From Georgenia yuyongxinii (lineage in GTDB: Bacteria > Actinomycetota > Actinomycetes > Actinomycetales > Actinomycetaceae), in assembly GCF_006352065.1 (NCBI RefSeq), contig NZ_CP040915.1, positions 992,001 through 1,056,000 of the forward strand: DNA of 64,000 bases, in the 5' to 3' direction. The notes beneath the pieces are model-generated. The model ran no database searches and had not been told where the DNA came from. It saw only the letters and a list, made by a program, of their open reading frames with translations. Each line of letters opens with the position of its first letter. Position 1 is the first letter of the stretch. Positions 1-7,383 of the stretch are shown one piece after another. A program made the position numbers and the translations under genes.

Positions 1-128
1 ACGGCTCTGATGACTTCTGGACCGCCTGGCTTGACGACCCGGACGGACACCGCATCGAACTGGTGCAGTGGCCCGCCCACCATCCGGTGGGCATGACCGA
101 GGCCGATCTGACGAGTCCGACCTCATGA
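1..128 (+). CDS. VOC/glyoxalase-family protein, C-terminal end only
   Basis: The reading frame is open from position 3 to a TGA at 126-128 and gives about 41 residues. It contains DDPDGHRIELVQW, the usual last beta strand of a vicinal-oxygen-chelate domain, in which the Glu is normally a metal ligand. Most of the gene lies before the window, so substrate and activity cannot be told. Its stop overlaps the next ATG as ATGA, so the two genes were probably translated together. The family assignment rests on this one motif. Confidence 0.6.
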   Translation, partial: GSDDFWTAWLDDPDGHRIELVQWPAHHPVGMTEADLTSPTS

Positions 129-313
129 ATGCGCGCAGCGCCAGAGGCGTGGTCGAAGAGCTGTTGCGGCGCCGGCAGGACCGCGGCCACCCGGTCTTGG
201 ACGACCTCGTCGCCGCGGACCTGGTCAACCACGCCGCCGCGGATTTGCTCAGGGCACGGTCCAATGTCCGGTCCTCGTCACCTACCCGGCCCTGCGAGGG
301 CGTCGCCGTCTGA
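125..313 (+). pseudogene. SnoaL/ester cyclase-like protein, truncated
   Basis: The ATG at 125 overlaps the stop of the VOC gene (ATGA). The first ~35 residues, with VVEELLRRRQ and then DDLVAADLVNHAA, look like the N-terminal helix and first core strand of SnoaL-like cyclases, which commonly read 'LVAPDYVNH'. After that the similarity stops and the frame ends at 62 residues, whereas the family is usually 120-150 aa. I read it as a decayed gene that once followed the VOC gene in an operon. No active product is expected. Confidence 0.4.
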
Positions 314-399
314 CCGGAGTGGCGTGCTCATCACGCACTACCCGCTGGAGCGTCCCCAGACCTTGTCGTTGGAAGCCAGTCAGATGAGCTGGAACGAGT

Positions 400-747
400 T
401 CACTCGGGTGGTGAGACCGCCCCGCCGACGCCGATCTCGTTCCCGTTGGCGTCACGGGAGACGTACTTCCAGACTTGACCATGCTTCTCGACATCGACCG
501 GTTCCACACCCCGACCCGCGATCCTCGCGACTTCGGACACGGGGTCATCGACCCAGATCATGCTGACGGCGCCACCAGCGCGCTCGGCGTCTTCGATGAC
601 GTACACGTAGCGGTCCTCAGCCAACTGCCACACGGCCTCGACGTCGTTCGGGTCGAACGTCGCTTCCGCTCCGAGCAGTCGCTGGTATCACTCGACCGCG
701 GCCCCATAGTTCGTGACTGGGAAGCCGGCGAAGATGCCCACCGCCAT
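400..747 (-). pseudogene. VOC/glyoxalase-family protein with one in-frame stop
   Basis: From the ATG at 745-747 the frame reads MAVGIFAGFPVTNYGAAVE, then TGA at 688-690, then YQRLLGAEA and on to a normal end at 400. The family has Trp at this point (EWYxRLLG), so one TGG-to-TGA change explains the break. Without it the protein would be 115 aa, a normal single-domain length. The rest is intact: WQLAEDRYVYV, MIWVDD and a final DANGNEIGVGG strand. A GTG at 631-633 could restart translation, but only without the first beta-alpha unit. A base-calling error cannot be excluded. Confidence 0.7.
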
Positions 748-923
748 GACCCGCTCCTTTCGTCCATGAGACCTCGGACACACGTTGTCACATCGGCCCT
801 CGTGGCGAGCAGGTAAACCATCGGAGAATCAAAAGCTCATCGAACGCCGACTTCTGCCACCAGGTGTGGGCCACCAACTTGTTCTCGACGTCCTCTTAGC
901 CGCAGACAGCGGACGCCGAGCGG

Positions 924-1523
924 TCAGCGTGCGCGACGTGCTCCGCTGACGGCGTACCGCAGGGTGACCAGCTGTGATTCCTCCATCCGGTGCGCGTCGA
1001 GCAGCGTGAGTACCTGCTCCACCGGCTCGCTGAACGTCGGAACGCCCGAGCCGATGACGCCCGGCCCGATCAAGATGTGCAACTCGTCGACCAAGCCCTG
1101 CGCGAGGAGGTCGTTCCAAGTGCTCAAGCTGCCGAAGCAGACGATGTCGCGGCCGTTGCCGGCCTTCAGTTCGACGACTCGGGCGTGCGCCTCACCGCGG
1201 CGAACGACCTCGGTGGTCGAGGTCCAAGGGGCGGTGTCCGTAGCTGCGGTGCTATCGGAGACGACCACCTTGGCCAATGTGTTGTGGAGTCGCGCGATCT
1301 CGCGCTCGACATCCGGGGCGGAGGCGTCGTCGGCGAGCGGTGGCCAGTAGTTTCGTGCTTCGTGGAAGGTGGTGGCACCGAACAGCATGGTGTCGGCGGC
1401 GCGCATCCGCACCAGGTTGTAGCGGTCGAATCCCAGGTCGATGGGCATCACGAAGACGTTGCCGCCCTTGCCGGCCGCATACCCGTCGAGCGTCGAGATC
1501 ACGGTAATGATCAGCTTCCTCAT
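924..1523 (-). CDS. Dihydrofolate reductase-family (RibD C-terminal-like) protein
   Basis: The product is 199 aa. It begins MRKLIITVISTLDGYAAG, the standard first strand and 'S-DG' loop of the RibD-C/DHFR-like fold. It continues with MLFGATTFHEARNYW, the helix after strand 2 that contacts NADPH, and later has IVCFGSLSTWNDLLAQGLVDELHILIGPGVIGSG. These are the hallmarks of the stand-alone YwjB/YyaP-type NAD(P)H oxidoreductases. The true substrate of most such proteins is unknown, so a folate role should not be assumed. Length is normal and no break is seen. No operon partner is evident. Confidence 0.85.
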   Translation of the reverse strand: MRKLIITVISTLDGYAAGKGGNVFVMPIDLGFDRYNLVRMRAADTMLFGATTFHEARNYWPPLADDASAPDVEREIARLHNTLAKVVVSDSTAATDTAPWTSTTEVVRRGEAHARVVELKAGNGRDIVCFGSLSTWNDLLAQGLVDELHILIGPGVIGSGVPTFSEPVEQVLTLLDAHRMEESQLVTLRYAVSGARRAR

Positions 1524-1970
1524 GGTGTGCTCCTCGGTCGGGCCGGTTGGCGGCGGACCACCGCTCGGTCAGGCGCTGTACGTGAGGATCATGCCGAGCG
1601 GCGTCTAGGTAGGCCACGTGGCGCGCGCAGATGGCGGCGATGCACGCGGATCTGCCGACGAGCCGATGGCCATGCGGCCAACGGCACGCTCCGCGTGGCC
1701 ATCCCTCTGTGCGCGTCCCGCGTGACGATCCTTAGCGGGACAGCGGCTAACGGGTCACCATGCAGTCCTTCGGTGCGCCGGGAGCCGTTCGCCTTGCGGG
1801 ACGGTTCTACGCGGACGACAGGGGGACCTGCGTTATTCCGCCTAGAAAGGACTACTTGCGGTTCTATCTGCGAGCCTCGCGCAGGCCCTCCGATCTCCGA
1901 ACCGGTCCCGCAACTCAGTAGCCGCGAAGTGGCAGGGTCCGCAATCGCCGGTGGGTGGTCCGCTCACGGG
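1524..1970. other. Intergenic stretch, no gene recognised
   Basis: About 450 bases between the starts and ends of two minus-strand genes. I read all frames and found only proline/arginine-rich translations without a recognisable domain. It may hold the promoter of the RibD-like gene, but no convincing -35/-10 pair stands out. Confidence 0.4.
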
Positions 1971-2351
1971 TCAGGACAGGATGGCTGTCATGCGGATCGA
2001 GACGAGCAGTCCTGGCAGGTCGACGCCGAGCTTCGCCACATAGCGGGTCGGTGGCTCGGACGGGAAGCAACGCGCGTACTCATCGTTGAGACCGTCGAAG
2101 TCACCGGGATTGGTGAGCAGGATCCCGACCTCGACGACGTCGCGCAGGTCGGCGCCGCCGGCTCGGAGGATGGCTTGGCAGTTCGTGAGCGCCTGTCGTG
2201 TCTGATCCTGGATCGTGTCTCCGGCCAACTTGCCCGTGCTCGGATCGATTCCGACCGTGCCCGAGACGAAGATGTTTGGCCCGACCTTCACCCCTTGGCT
2301 GTACCAGGGCGAGCTTGGCGCGTTCGAGGTCGTGATGATCTGACGCGGCAT
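1971..2351 (-). CDS. RidA/YjgF/UK114-family protein, atypical active site
   Basis: The 126-aa chain starts MPRQIITTSNAPSSPWYSQG at 2351, with AAGGGGTG about ten bases upstream as ribosome binding site; a longer start at 2387 adds an unrelated tail. The fold markers are present: APSSPWYSQGVKVG, VSGTVGIDPSTGKL, DQTRQALTNCQAILRAGG and DVVEVGILLTN. RidA members hydrolyse reactive enamine/imine intermediates. Here the last strand reads LVSIRMTAIL where canonical RidA has VEIEAIA, so the catalytic-site Glu seems replaced by Arg. It may therefore belong to an Rid subgroup without deaminase activity. That last point is my alignment by eye. Confidence 0.85.
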   Translation of the reverse strand: MPRQIITTSNAPSSPWYSQGVKVGPNIFVSGTVGIDPSTGKLAGDTIQDQTRQALTNCQAILRAGGADLRDVVEVGILLTNPGDFDGLNDEYARCFPSEPPTRYVAKLGVDLPGLLVSIRMTAILS

Positions 2352-2705
2352 GAATATGTCACCCCTTTGTCTCAGGAACAGTGCCAACCAGCAGCATCGC
2401 AGACGTCCCTACCCGCTGGACCGTGGTGACCCGTCGAACAAGACGTCAATGCGTCACCTTCGACACGGCCGCCTCATCACTACAGCGACGTTGCAAAGCG
2501 TCGCACCCATAGTCACCGACCACAGCCCATCACGATCAGGCTGCGAAGGCGATCTCCACGGTCTTTCCGCCGCGAGTGACTGTCAAAGGTAAGCACCCAG
2601 CCCGACGCCGTGTTCCATCGCGCCGCCCCACGCACCGTTGCCGATGGGGGATCGGCCTGCAGTGAGCAGGCAGGCGACGAGGTGGCTCATCGTAGAGTTT
2701 GGGGA

Positions 2706-3215
2706 ATGTCCGAGGTCCGTGACTCCGGCACTCTGCGAGCGATGACAACTGCCGACATCGGAGACGTGCTCGACGTCCAGGAGGCGGGCGCCGTCCACGG
2801 TCTCTCAGACGTATTTCCGCAGGACGCCTACCCGTTTCCTCGCGACGACGTCGCACATCGTTGGCAACAGGAGATGGCGACGCCAGGCATCGACTGCTAC
2901 GTGGTGCTGCTCGACAGCACGGTCGTGGGGTTTGCTGCGATCCGGGGCGACGAGTTCTTGCACTTCGGGATCGCCATCGAGCATTGGGGCACCGGAATCG
3001 CCCGGACCGCACACGACGCGGTGCTCAACCGAATGCGGAGCCGTGGCATTCAGCGTGCATGGCTGACTGTCTTCACCGGGAACGGGCGAGGTCGACGGTT
3101 CTACGAGAAACTCGGTTGGAGTCCCACCGGTGACCGCACCCACAGTTCATTCCCGCCTTATCCAGAGCTCCTGCGCTACGAACGTTTGGTTGAGCAGGAT
3201 CGCAGCCCTCTCTAA
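2706..3215 (+). CDS. GNAT-family N-acetyltransferase
   Basis: The start at 2706 gives 169 aa beginning MSEVRDSGTLRAMTTADIGDVLDVQ, the usual beta1-alpha1 of GNAT enzymes. GFAAIRGDEFLHFGIAIEHWGTGIARTAHDAVL is beta4 and the acetyl-CoA-binding helix, with WGTGIA in place of the typical R/Q-x-x-G-x-G/A loop. AWLTVFTGNGRGRRFYEKLGW is the C-terminal Asn-x-x-A/G-x-x-F-Y-E-K-x-G-F motif. The substrate is unknown. An upstream extension of the frame to 2610 lacks similarity and a good start. The gene stands alone. Confidence 0.85.
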   Translation: MSEVRDSGTLRAMTTADIGDVLDVQEAGAVHGLSDVFPQDAYPFPRDDVAHRWQQEMATPGIDCYVVLLDSTVVGFAAIRGDEFLHFGIAIEHWGTGIARTAHDAVLNRMRSRGIQRAWLTVFTGNGRGRRFYEKLGWSPTGDRTHSSFPPYPELLRYERLVEQDRSPL

Positions 3216-3302
3216 GAGTCGAACGTCCCATGCAGCCAGCACGTCCCGGTCAGGGATCCCATGCGGGACGTCCGCCTGGCGTTACAGGCAGCGTGACTGT
3301 GG

Positions 3303-3537
3303 TCAGGGCAGCAGGTCCAAGTATTTTCTTCTCGCAGGCATGGCGTGGATAACCATCTCCTCGCTCACAGACCAGCACAACGGTCTCAAGCAAGCGGGCA
3401 TGGGAATCGAAGCCAAACCGCAACTCGCGGTGCGGCCAGTCGTCCTCTTCGAGGGGTTCACTCCACTGGGACCAGTCGGCTGCGTTGACCGCGTCCTCGG
3501 GCGATACGCCGTGTTTGAGTGCGCTGGCACATGGACC
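3303..3537 (-). pseudogene. Frameshifted toxin of an RHH-antitoxin module
   Basis: Directly after the antitoxin stop, the minus strand reads ALKHGVSPEDAVNAADW, then RELRFGFDSHARLLETVVLV in one frame. From about 3355-3372 the homology jumps to another frame, VIHAMPARRKYLDLLP, ending at 3303. The pattern 'HGV-x-E-D ... GxD ... LLE-VVL ... IHAM-AR-KYL' is that of small BrnT/DUF4258-like toxins paired with ribbon-helix-helix antitoxins. There is no start codon in the first frame after the antitoxin stop; an ATG at 3531 lies in another frame, so a second shift near the N terminus is likely. I conclude the toxin is dead. Confidence 0.6.
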
Positions 3538-3771
3538 TCACGCCGCGAAGGCAGCCAGAGCGCGGCGGACCGCCTCCGAGCGTGACACGTGCTCTCTCTG
3601 CGCCAGCCTGTCCACTGCCGCGATCTCTTCGGCAGTGAGGCGCACAGCAACGACCTGCATCGGCTCAGCACCTCGGCCGGGGCGACCGCGGCCGCGACGC
3701 TTCAATCCCTCGACGTCATAGCCGGCTTCGGCCTCGTCCGCCCACTTCTCGATCTGCTCGTCAGCGACCAT
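3538..3771 (-). CDS. Ribbon-helix-helix antitoxin (CopG-type)
   Basis: A 77-aa protein starting MVADEQIEKWADEAEAGYDVEGLK and ending with QVVAVRLTAEEIAAVDRLAQREHVSRSEAVRRALAAFAA. The C-terminal part is a complete ribbon-helix-helix: the VVAVRL strand, then two helices with the SRSEAVRRAL turn. The layout is the reverse of classical CopG, as in actinobacterial antitoxins that carry the 'GRGRPGRG' linker. It sits just before the frameshifted toxin remnant, so it is probably an orphan antitoxin that outlived its toxin. It should bind its own promoter. Confidence 0.8.
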   Translation of the reverse strand: MVADEQIEKWADEAEAGYDVEGLKRRGRGRPGRGAEPMQVVAVRLTAEEIAAVDRLAQREHVSRSEAVRRALAAFAA

Positions 3772-3800
3772 GAACAAATCGTATAACGAAAATAGCCTGT
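3772..3800 (-). promoter_or_regulatory. Possible promoter/operator of the RHH antitoxin
   Basis: This is one of the few AT-rich spots in the region. On the minus strand TTATAC lies about ten bases before the ATG, with TTTACC 16 bases further upstream. The dyad TCGT-ATA-ACGA (3779-3789) overlaps the -10 element, where an autoregulating RHH dimer would bind. The promoter elements are weak matches, so this is tentative. Confidence 0.3.
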
Positions 3801-3862
3801 CAGGTAAAGGGAACGTCGGATCACTGGCGTAAGCGTGGGGGGATTGCTGCACGGACAGGTGA

Positions 3863-3997
3863 CATCTGAGCGGTGGTGCCGAGCAGTTGCTCCTGTCAGG
3901 CGGGGACAAGTCGACGCAGCGGAAGGACATCGACGAGGCGCATCGAGTCGCCGCAGACTGGTACGCGGGCCAACGGAAGGAGCACGGCCATGGCTGA
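3863..3997 (+). pseudogene. HigB/RelE-like (Gp49 family) toxin, C-terminal remnant
   Basis: The frame is open only from 3863 because a TGA lies at 3860-3862. It reads GAEQLLLSGGDKSTQRKDIDEAHRVAADW before a TGA at 3995-3997. 'LL-CGGDKSTQ-RDI--A' is the C-terminal signature of the phage-derived Gp49/HigB-like toxins that precede TIGR02684-type antidotes. The end overlaps the start of the next gene by eight bases, the usual arrangement in these modules. The N-terminal half, with the RNase core, is missing, so the toxin is inactive. Confidence 0.65.
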
Positions 3998-4283
3998 GAA
4001 GTTCACGACGTGGGACGCCGCCAATCATCTGGAGAACCTCGGCGAGGTCGCCGAGTTCCTCGAGGCTGTGTTCGAGGAAGCCGGCGACGACCCGGCCTTC
4101 GTCGCACAGGCTCTCGCCACCATCGCCCGCTCCGGCAACGTCAGCGAGCTCGCTCGCCGCATAGGGATGAGCCGCGAGGGCCTCTACAAAGCCCTGTCGG
4201 CCGACAGCAGCCCGAGCTTCGCGACGATCATGAAGGTCGCCAAGGCGTTGGGCCTGAAACTCCACTTCGAGTCGGTCGCCTGA
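3990..4283 (+). CDS. HigA-like addiction-module antidote, HTH type
   Basis: The 97-aa protein begins MAEKFTTWDAANHLENLGEVAEFLEAVFEEAGDDPAFVAQALATIARSGN. It continues with an XRE-type helix-turn-helix, SELARRIGMSREGLYKALS, and ends NPSF-like (SSPSFATIMKVAKALGLKLHFESVA). This matches the 'putative addiction module antidote' family throughout. The start is fixed by the overlap with the toxin remnant and by the conserved first residues; AAGGAG lies ~9 bases upstream. With its toxin truncated it is an orphan antitoxin that may still act as a repressor. The first long direct repeat starts 17 bases after its stop. Confidence 0.85.
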   Translation: MAEKFTTWDAANHLENLGEVAEFLEAVFEEAGDDPAFVAQALATIARSGNVSELARRIGMSREGLYKALSADSSPSFATIMKVAKALGLKLHFESVA

Positions 4284-4300
4284 GTCTCATCGCCCCGTCC

Positions 4301-4470
4301 GGTCCGCAAACAGTCCGCAAGAAGTCCGGCGGAGGCCGATGACCGCCAATGAGACCCAACGGTCCGATAGCCAAGTTCTTGCAAATCAGACCATGTTTTC
4401 GGCGTCTACCGACGATGACCGCGACCAGCCAAAAACGGGCGGAACCGTTCCGCTTCAATGTGCGAGTCGG
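4301..4470 (+). repeat. Long direct repeat, copy 1 of 3
   Basis: It starts GGTCCGCAAACAGTCCGCAA and ends near TTCCGCTTCAATGTGCGAGT. Most positions match the copies at 7342 and 15471, in the same orientation. Shared internal blocks are AAGTCCGGCGGAGGCCGATGA, GAGACCCAACGGTCCGATAG, TCTACCGACG and CCAAAAACGGGCGGAA. Sequence upstream of the first GGTCCGC is not shared, so the left border is sharp; the right border is less so. No start codon with a binding site opens a conserved frame. It lies between a toxin-antitoxin remnant and the tetR cassette. Confidence 0.85.
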
Positions 4471-4567
4471 GAGTCACTTGTCTGTCAGCCATAATATTAC
4501 GCTCGTCAGACCAAAGGGTATGGTGACTCGAAGGGCGAGTGAGCCAGTCCAGGAGGTGGAGGAACGC

Positions 4568-5158
4568 ATGGCGCGCTACGGCAGCGAGCACAAGGAAGCC
4601 ACTCGTCGGCGCATCGTCGAGACGGCCGGTCGCCGACTCAAGCGAGACGGCATCGACGGATCCGGCATCGCCACCCTGATGGCCGACGCCGGGCTCACCA
4701 ACGGCGCCTTCTACGCGCACTTCGAATCCAAGGACGACCTCGTCGCGACGGTCGTCGGGGACCAGCTTGGTCGACAGGCGTCGGAGTTCAGTGAGCTGCC
4801 GGGTGGCCGCGCCGGACTCGAGATCCTCGTCGGCGAGTACTTGTCGCCTGCGCACCGGGACCACCCCGACGTCGGCTGCCCGTCGGCAGCACTGCTCGAC
4901 GAGGTCGGCCGGTGCACGGAAGCGACCAAGAAGGCGTACACGGCCGGCACCAAGGCGATCCTGGATGAGATCTGCACGCGCCTGGCGCCCGAAGATCCCG
5001 AGTCGGCCAGGGGAGCGGCGCTCGCACTGTTCACGATGCTCGTGGGATCGATGCAACTCGCCCGGGCGGTGAGTGACAAGGAGCTGTCCGACGCCGTCCT
5101 CGAGGAGGGCATTCGAAGTGCCGAAGCCCTGATCCGCGCCCGGACGAAGCAGAAGTAG
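4568..5158 (+). CDS. TetR-family transcriptional regulator
   Basis: The 196-aa protein starts MARYGSEHKEATRRRIVETAGRRLKRDG at 4568, preceded by AGGAGGTGGAGG. The N-terminal helix-turn-helix is complete: GSGIATLMADAGLTNGAFYAHFESKDDLVATVV. The C-terminal ligand domain resembles the TetR_C_16/YxaF type (GCPSAALLDEVGR, AALALFTMLVGSMQLARAV). It lies upstream of, and in the same direction as, a hydrolase and an oxidoreductase, separated by ~100 bases containing a perfect palindrome. It is probably the repressor of both. Its frame could be extended upstream into repeat 1, but that part shows no domain. Confidence 0.9.
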   Translation: MARYGSEHKEATRRRIVETAGRRLKRDGIDGSGIATLMADAGLTNGAFYAHFESKDDLVATVVGDQLGRQASEFSELPGGRAGLEILVGEYLSPAHRDHPDVGCPSAALLDEVGRCTEATKKAYTAGTKAILDEICTRLAPEDPESARGAALALFTMLVGSMQLARAVSDKELSDAVLEEGIRSAEALIRARTKQK

Positions 5159-5221
5159 GCGAAGCGGTCTCCCTGCGAGACGAGCCATGCGCCCCAGGAG
5201 TTGCCATGTCGGTGTCCTGAG

Positions 5222-5237
5222 ATGATCGTACGATCAT
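5222..5237. promoter_or_regulatory. Perfect palindrome, likely TetR operator
   Basis: ATGATCGTACGATCAT is a perfect 16-base palindrome of moderate AT content, 26 bases before the hydrolase start codon. Size and symmetry suit a TetR dimer, and the tetR gene ends 63 bases upstream. Downstream of it lie ACTTTAATCACC and AAGGAG, the latter being the ribosome binding site. Binding is inferred from position. Confidence 0.6.
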
Positions 5238-5262
5238 ACTTTAATCACCAAGGAGCGCACCA

Positions 5263-6105
5263 ATGCCCGTCACCACCTCGCACCAGGACGCCGCGACCAA
5301 GACCGTGGATGTCGGCGGCAAGAGCTTCGCCTACCGGGACCTGGGGCCCCGGACCGGTACGCCGGTCATCTTCCTCAACCACCTCGCGGCGGTGCTGGAC
5401 AACTGGGATCCCCGGGTCGTCGACGGCATCGCGTCGCAGCGTCGGGTGATCACCTTCGACAACCGCGGCGTCGGCGCGTCGGAGGGAAGGACGCCGAGCT
5501 CGATCGCCGAGATGGCGAAGGACGCCGTCGCCTTCATCAGGGCTCTCTGCTTCGACCGGGTCGATCTGCTCGGCTTCTCGATGGGCGGCTTCGTGGCTCA
5601 GGTCATCGCCGAAGAGCAGCCTGATCTCGTCCGCAAGATCATCCTCGCCGGCACCGGTCCCGCCGGAGGCGAAGGCATCGACAAGGTCACGTTGCTCACT
5701 TACCTGGACGTGGCCAGGGGCGCCTTGACCTGCCGCGACGCGAAGTACTACCTGTTCTTCACCGAGACGGCGAACGGCCGGTCAGCGGCCCGAGCGTTTT
5801 TGGAGCGGCTGAAGGAGCGCACGGAGAACCGCGACAAGGCGATCTCCGTCCCCTCGTTGCGGGCCCACCTCAAGGCCATTAACGGCTGGGGCGTGCAGTT
5901 GCCGAGGGATCTTTCACGCATCCAGCAGGCGGTGTTCGTCGCGAACGGCGACCACGACCGCATGGTGCCCACCCAGAACTCGGCCGACCTCGCCCGTCGA
6001 CTGCCGGACGCCCGGCTCAAGATCTACCCCGACGCCGGCCACGGGGGCATCTTCCAGCACCACGCAGAGTTCGTCCCGGAAGCGCTGGACTTCCTTGCTG
6101 CCTGA
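5263..6105 (+). CDS. Alpha/beta-fold hydrolase
   Basis: A 280-aa protein with an AAGGAG site eight bases before the ATG. The oxyanion region reads VIFLNHLAAVLDNWDP. The nucleophile elbow is GFSMGG with Ser106; the acid is Asp230 or Asp232 in ANGDHDRMVP, and the base is His260 in DAGHGG. So the triad is complete. FDNRGVGASEG is the common loop after strand 4. The family covers esterases, C-C hydrolases and non-haem haloperoxidase-like enzymes; the lack of a Trp in the elbow gives no further clue. It is followed after 27 bases by an oxidoreductase, so both probably act on the compound sensed by the TetR protein. Confidence 0.9.
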   Translation: MPVTTSHQDAATKTVDVGGKSFAYRDLGPRTGTPVIFLNHLAAVLDNWDPRVVDGIASQRRVITFDNRGVGASEGRTPSSIAEMAKDAVAFIRALCFDRVDLLGFSMGGFVAQVIAEEQPDLVRKIILAGTGPAGGEGIDKVTLLTYLDVARGALTCRDAKYYLFFTETANGRSAARAFLERLKERTENRDKAISVPSLRAHLKAINGWGVQLPRDLSRIQQAVFVANGDHDRMVPTQNSADLARRLPDARLKIYPDAGHGGIFQHHAEFVPEALDFLAA

Positions 6106-6132
6106 CACTCACCGACCCCAGGGACAGCGACC

Positions 6133-7164
6133 ATGAAGGCATTCGTCGTCGAGAAGTACGGCAAGGACGGTCTGCGCGCCGCCAACACATCACAGCCGAC
6201 CGTCGGAAGAGGCGACGTGCTGGTCCGGGTCAGCGCCGCGAGCATCAACCCGCTGGACAAGATGACCCGCAACGGCGAGTTCAAGCACCTCATCAAGCGC
6301 AAGCTGCCCTTCGTGCTCGGCCATGACCTGGCCGGCGTGGTCACCGAGGTCGGCGCCGACGTACGCGACTTCAAGGTCGGTGACGAGGTCTACGCCCGTC
6401 CTCGTGACCTCCGGATCGGCACGTTCGCCGAATTCATCGCAATCGACCAGGACGACGTCGCGCCCAAGCCGAACTCCCTCACCCTCGATGAAGCCGCCGC
6501 CGTACCGCTGGTCGCCCTGGCCGCCTGGCAGATCCTGGTCGACCGCGCAAACCTGCAGCCGGGTCAGAAGGTGCTCGTCCACGCCGGAGCAGGCGGCCTC
6601 GGCTCTACGGTCATCCAGCTCGCCAAGCACCTCGGCGCCGTCGTCGCGACCACCAGCAACACCGCCACCGCAGACCTGGTCAGGAACCTCGGGGCCGACG
6701 TCGTCGTCGACTACACCAAGCAGGACTTCACCCAGGTGCTGTCCGGCTACGACCTCGTTCTCGACTCCCTCGGGGGCCAGAACTTGGAGAAGTCCCTCAC
6801 CGTGCTGAAGCCCCATGGCCTCGCCATCGGCGTAGCCGGCCCTCCAGACGCCGGGTTCGCGAAGCAACTCGGCGCGCCCGCGATTCTGGGCGTCCTCATG
6901 ACCCTGCTCAGCCGCAAGATCCGCAAGCAGGCGAAGGCACTCGACGTGCGCTACGAGTTCTTGTTCATGCAGGCCAGCGGCTCACAACTGCGTGAGCTGG
7001 GTGCCCTGTACGACGCCGGCGTGCTGCGCCCGGTCATCGACAGGACATTCCCGTTCGAGCAGACAACCGAAGCCATGGCTTACGTCGAGCAGGGCCGCAC
7101 CCAGGCCGGCAAGGTCGTCGTCACGATGAAATCCCTTCCTGACGTCACGCCGTCCGCGGACTGA
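6133..7164 (+). CDS. Zinc-independent NADP-dependent alcohol dehydrogenase/quinone oxidoreductase (MDR superfamily)
   Basis: The 343-aa chain has the GroES-like N-terminal domain (VLVRVSAASINPLDKMTRNG, PFVLGHDLAGVVTEVG, VGDEVYARP) and a Rossmann domain with VLVHAGAGGLGSTVIQLAKHLGA. The structural-zinc cysteines and the catalytic Cys of zinc alcohol dehydrogenases are absent, so it is of the quinone-oxidoreductase/enone-reductase type. Such enzymes reduce quinones or activated double bonds with NADPH. The start lies 27 bases after the hydrolase stop. Co-regulation with it by the TetR repressor is likely. Similar TetR-hydrolase-MDR trios are common stress cassettes. Confidence 0.9.
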   Translation: MKAFVVEKYGKDGLRAANTSQPTVGRGDVLVRVSAASINPLDKMTRNGEFKHLIKRKLPFVLGHDLAGVVTEVGADVRDFKVGDEVYARPRDLRIGTFAEFIAIDQDDVAPKPNSLTLDEAAAVPLVALAAWQILVDRANLQPGQKVLVHAGAGGLGSTVIQLAKHLGAVVATTSNTATADLVRNLGADVVVDYTKQDFTQVLSGYDLVLDSLGGQNLEKSLTVLKPHGLAIGVAGPPDAGFAKQLGAPAILGVLMTLLSRKIRKQAKALDVRYEFLFMQASGSQLRELGALYDAGVLRPVIDRTFPFEQTTEAMAYVEQGRTQAGKVVVTMKSLPDVTPSAD

Positions 7165-7170
7165 CAAATC

Positions 7171-7383
7171 GACAAGCCGCCCGCAGAACGGGCGGCGCGA
7201 GAGTTCGACCGCCTGCGGCGCGCTCGCAATCAGGACCGCTACGAGGCGAAGCCGGTGGGCGCCGCGGCGACCGAGAAGGCCGAGCAGGTCGCCCGGACCT
7301 CTTCGAAGCCGCCGTCGCTCGGATGGCGCCGTGAGCGCTGCGGTCCGCAAACAGTCCGCAAGAAGTCCGGCGGAGGCCGATGA
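7171..7383 (+). pseudogene. Possible HEPN-like C-terminal relic
   Basis: Downstream of the oxidoreductase stop a frame without ATG reads AERAAREFDRLRRARNQDRYEA, then AAATEKAEQVAR, with strongly GC-biased third positions. 'RxxRNxxxY ... A-EALE-A' is reminiscent of the last two helices of HEPN-type toxins, but the match is short. The frame runs 41 bases into repeat copy 2 and stops at 7383. If real, it is the third toxin-antitoxin-type relic just in front of a repeat copy. Alternatively it is meaningless GC-rich sequence. Confidence 0.25.

Noticed and set aside
990-2429. Open plus-strand frame of 479 codons over the first island
   Set aside because: It is antisense to the RibD-like and RidA-like genes and its translation has no domain; long shadow frames are expected at this GC content.
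3130-3585. Plus-strand frame of 151 codons after the GNAT gene
   Set aside because: It is antisense to the toxin remnant, whose motifs on the minus strand are clear.
4301-4470. Long repeat as an integron attC site
   Set aside because: It is longer than most attC sites and I do not see the terminal RYYYAAC/GTTRRRY pair, and no integron integrase is present; a cassette-like role stays only a hypothesis.
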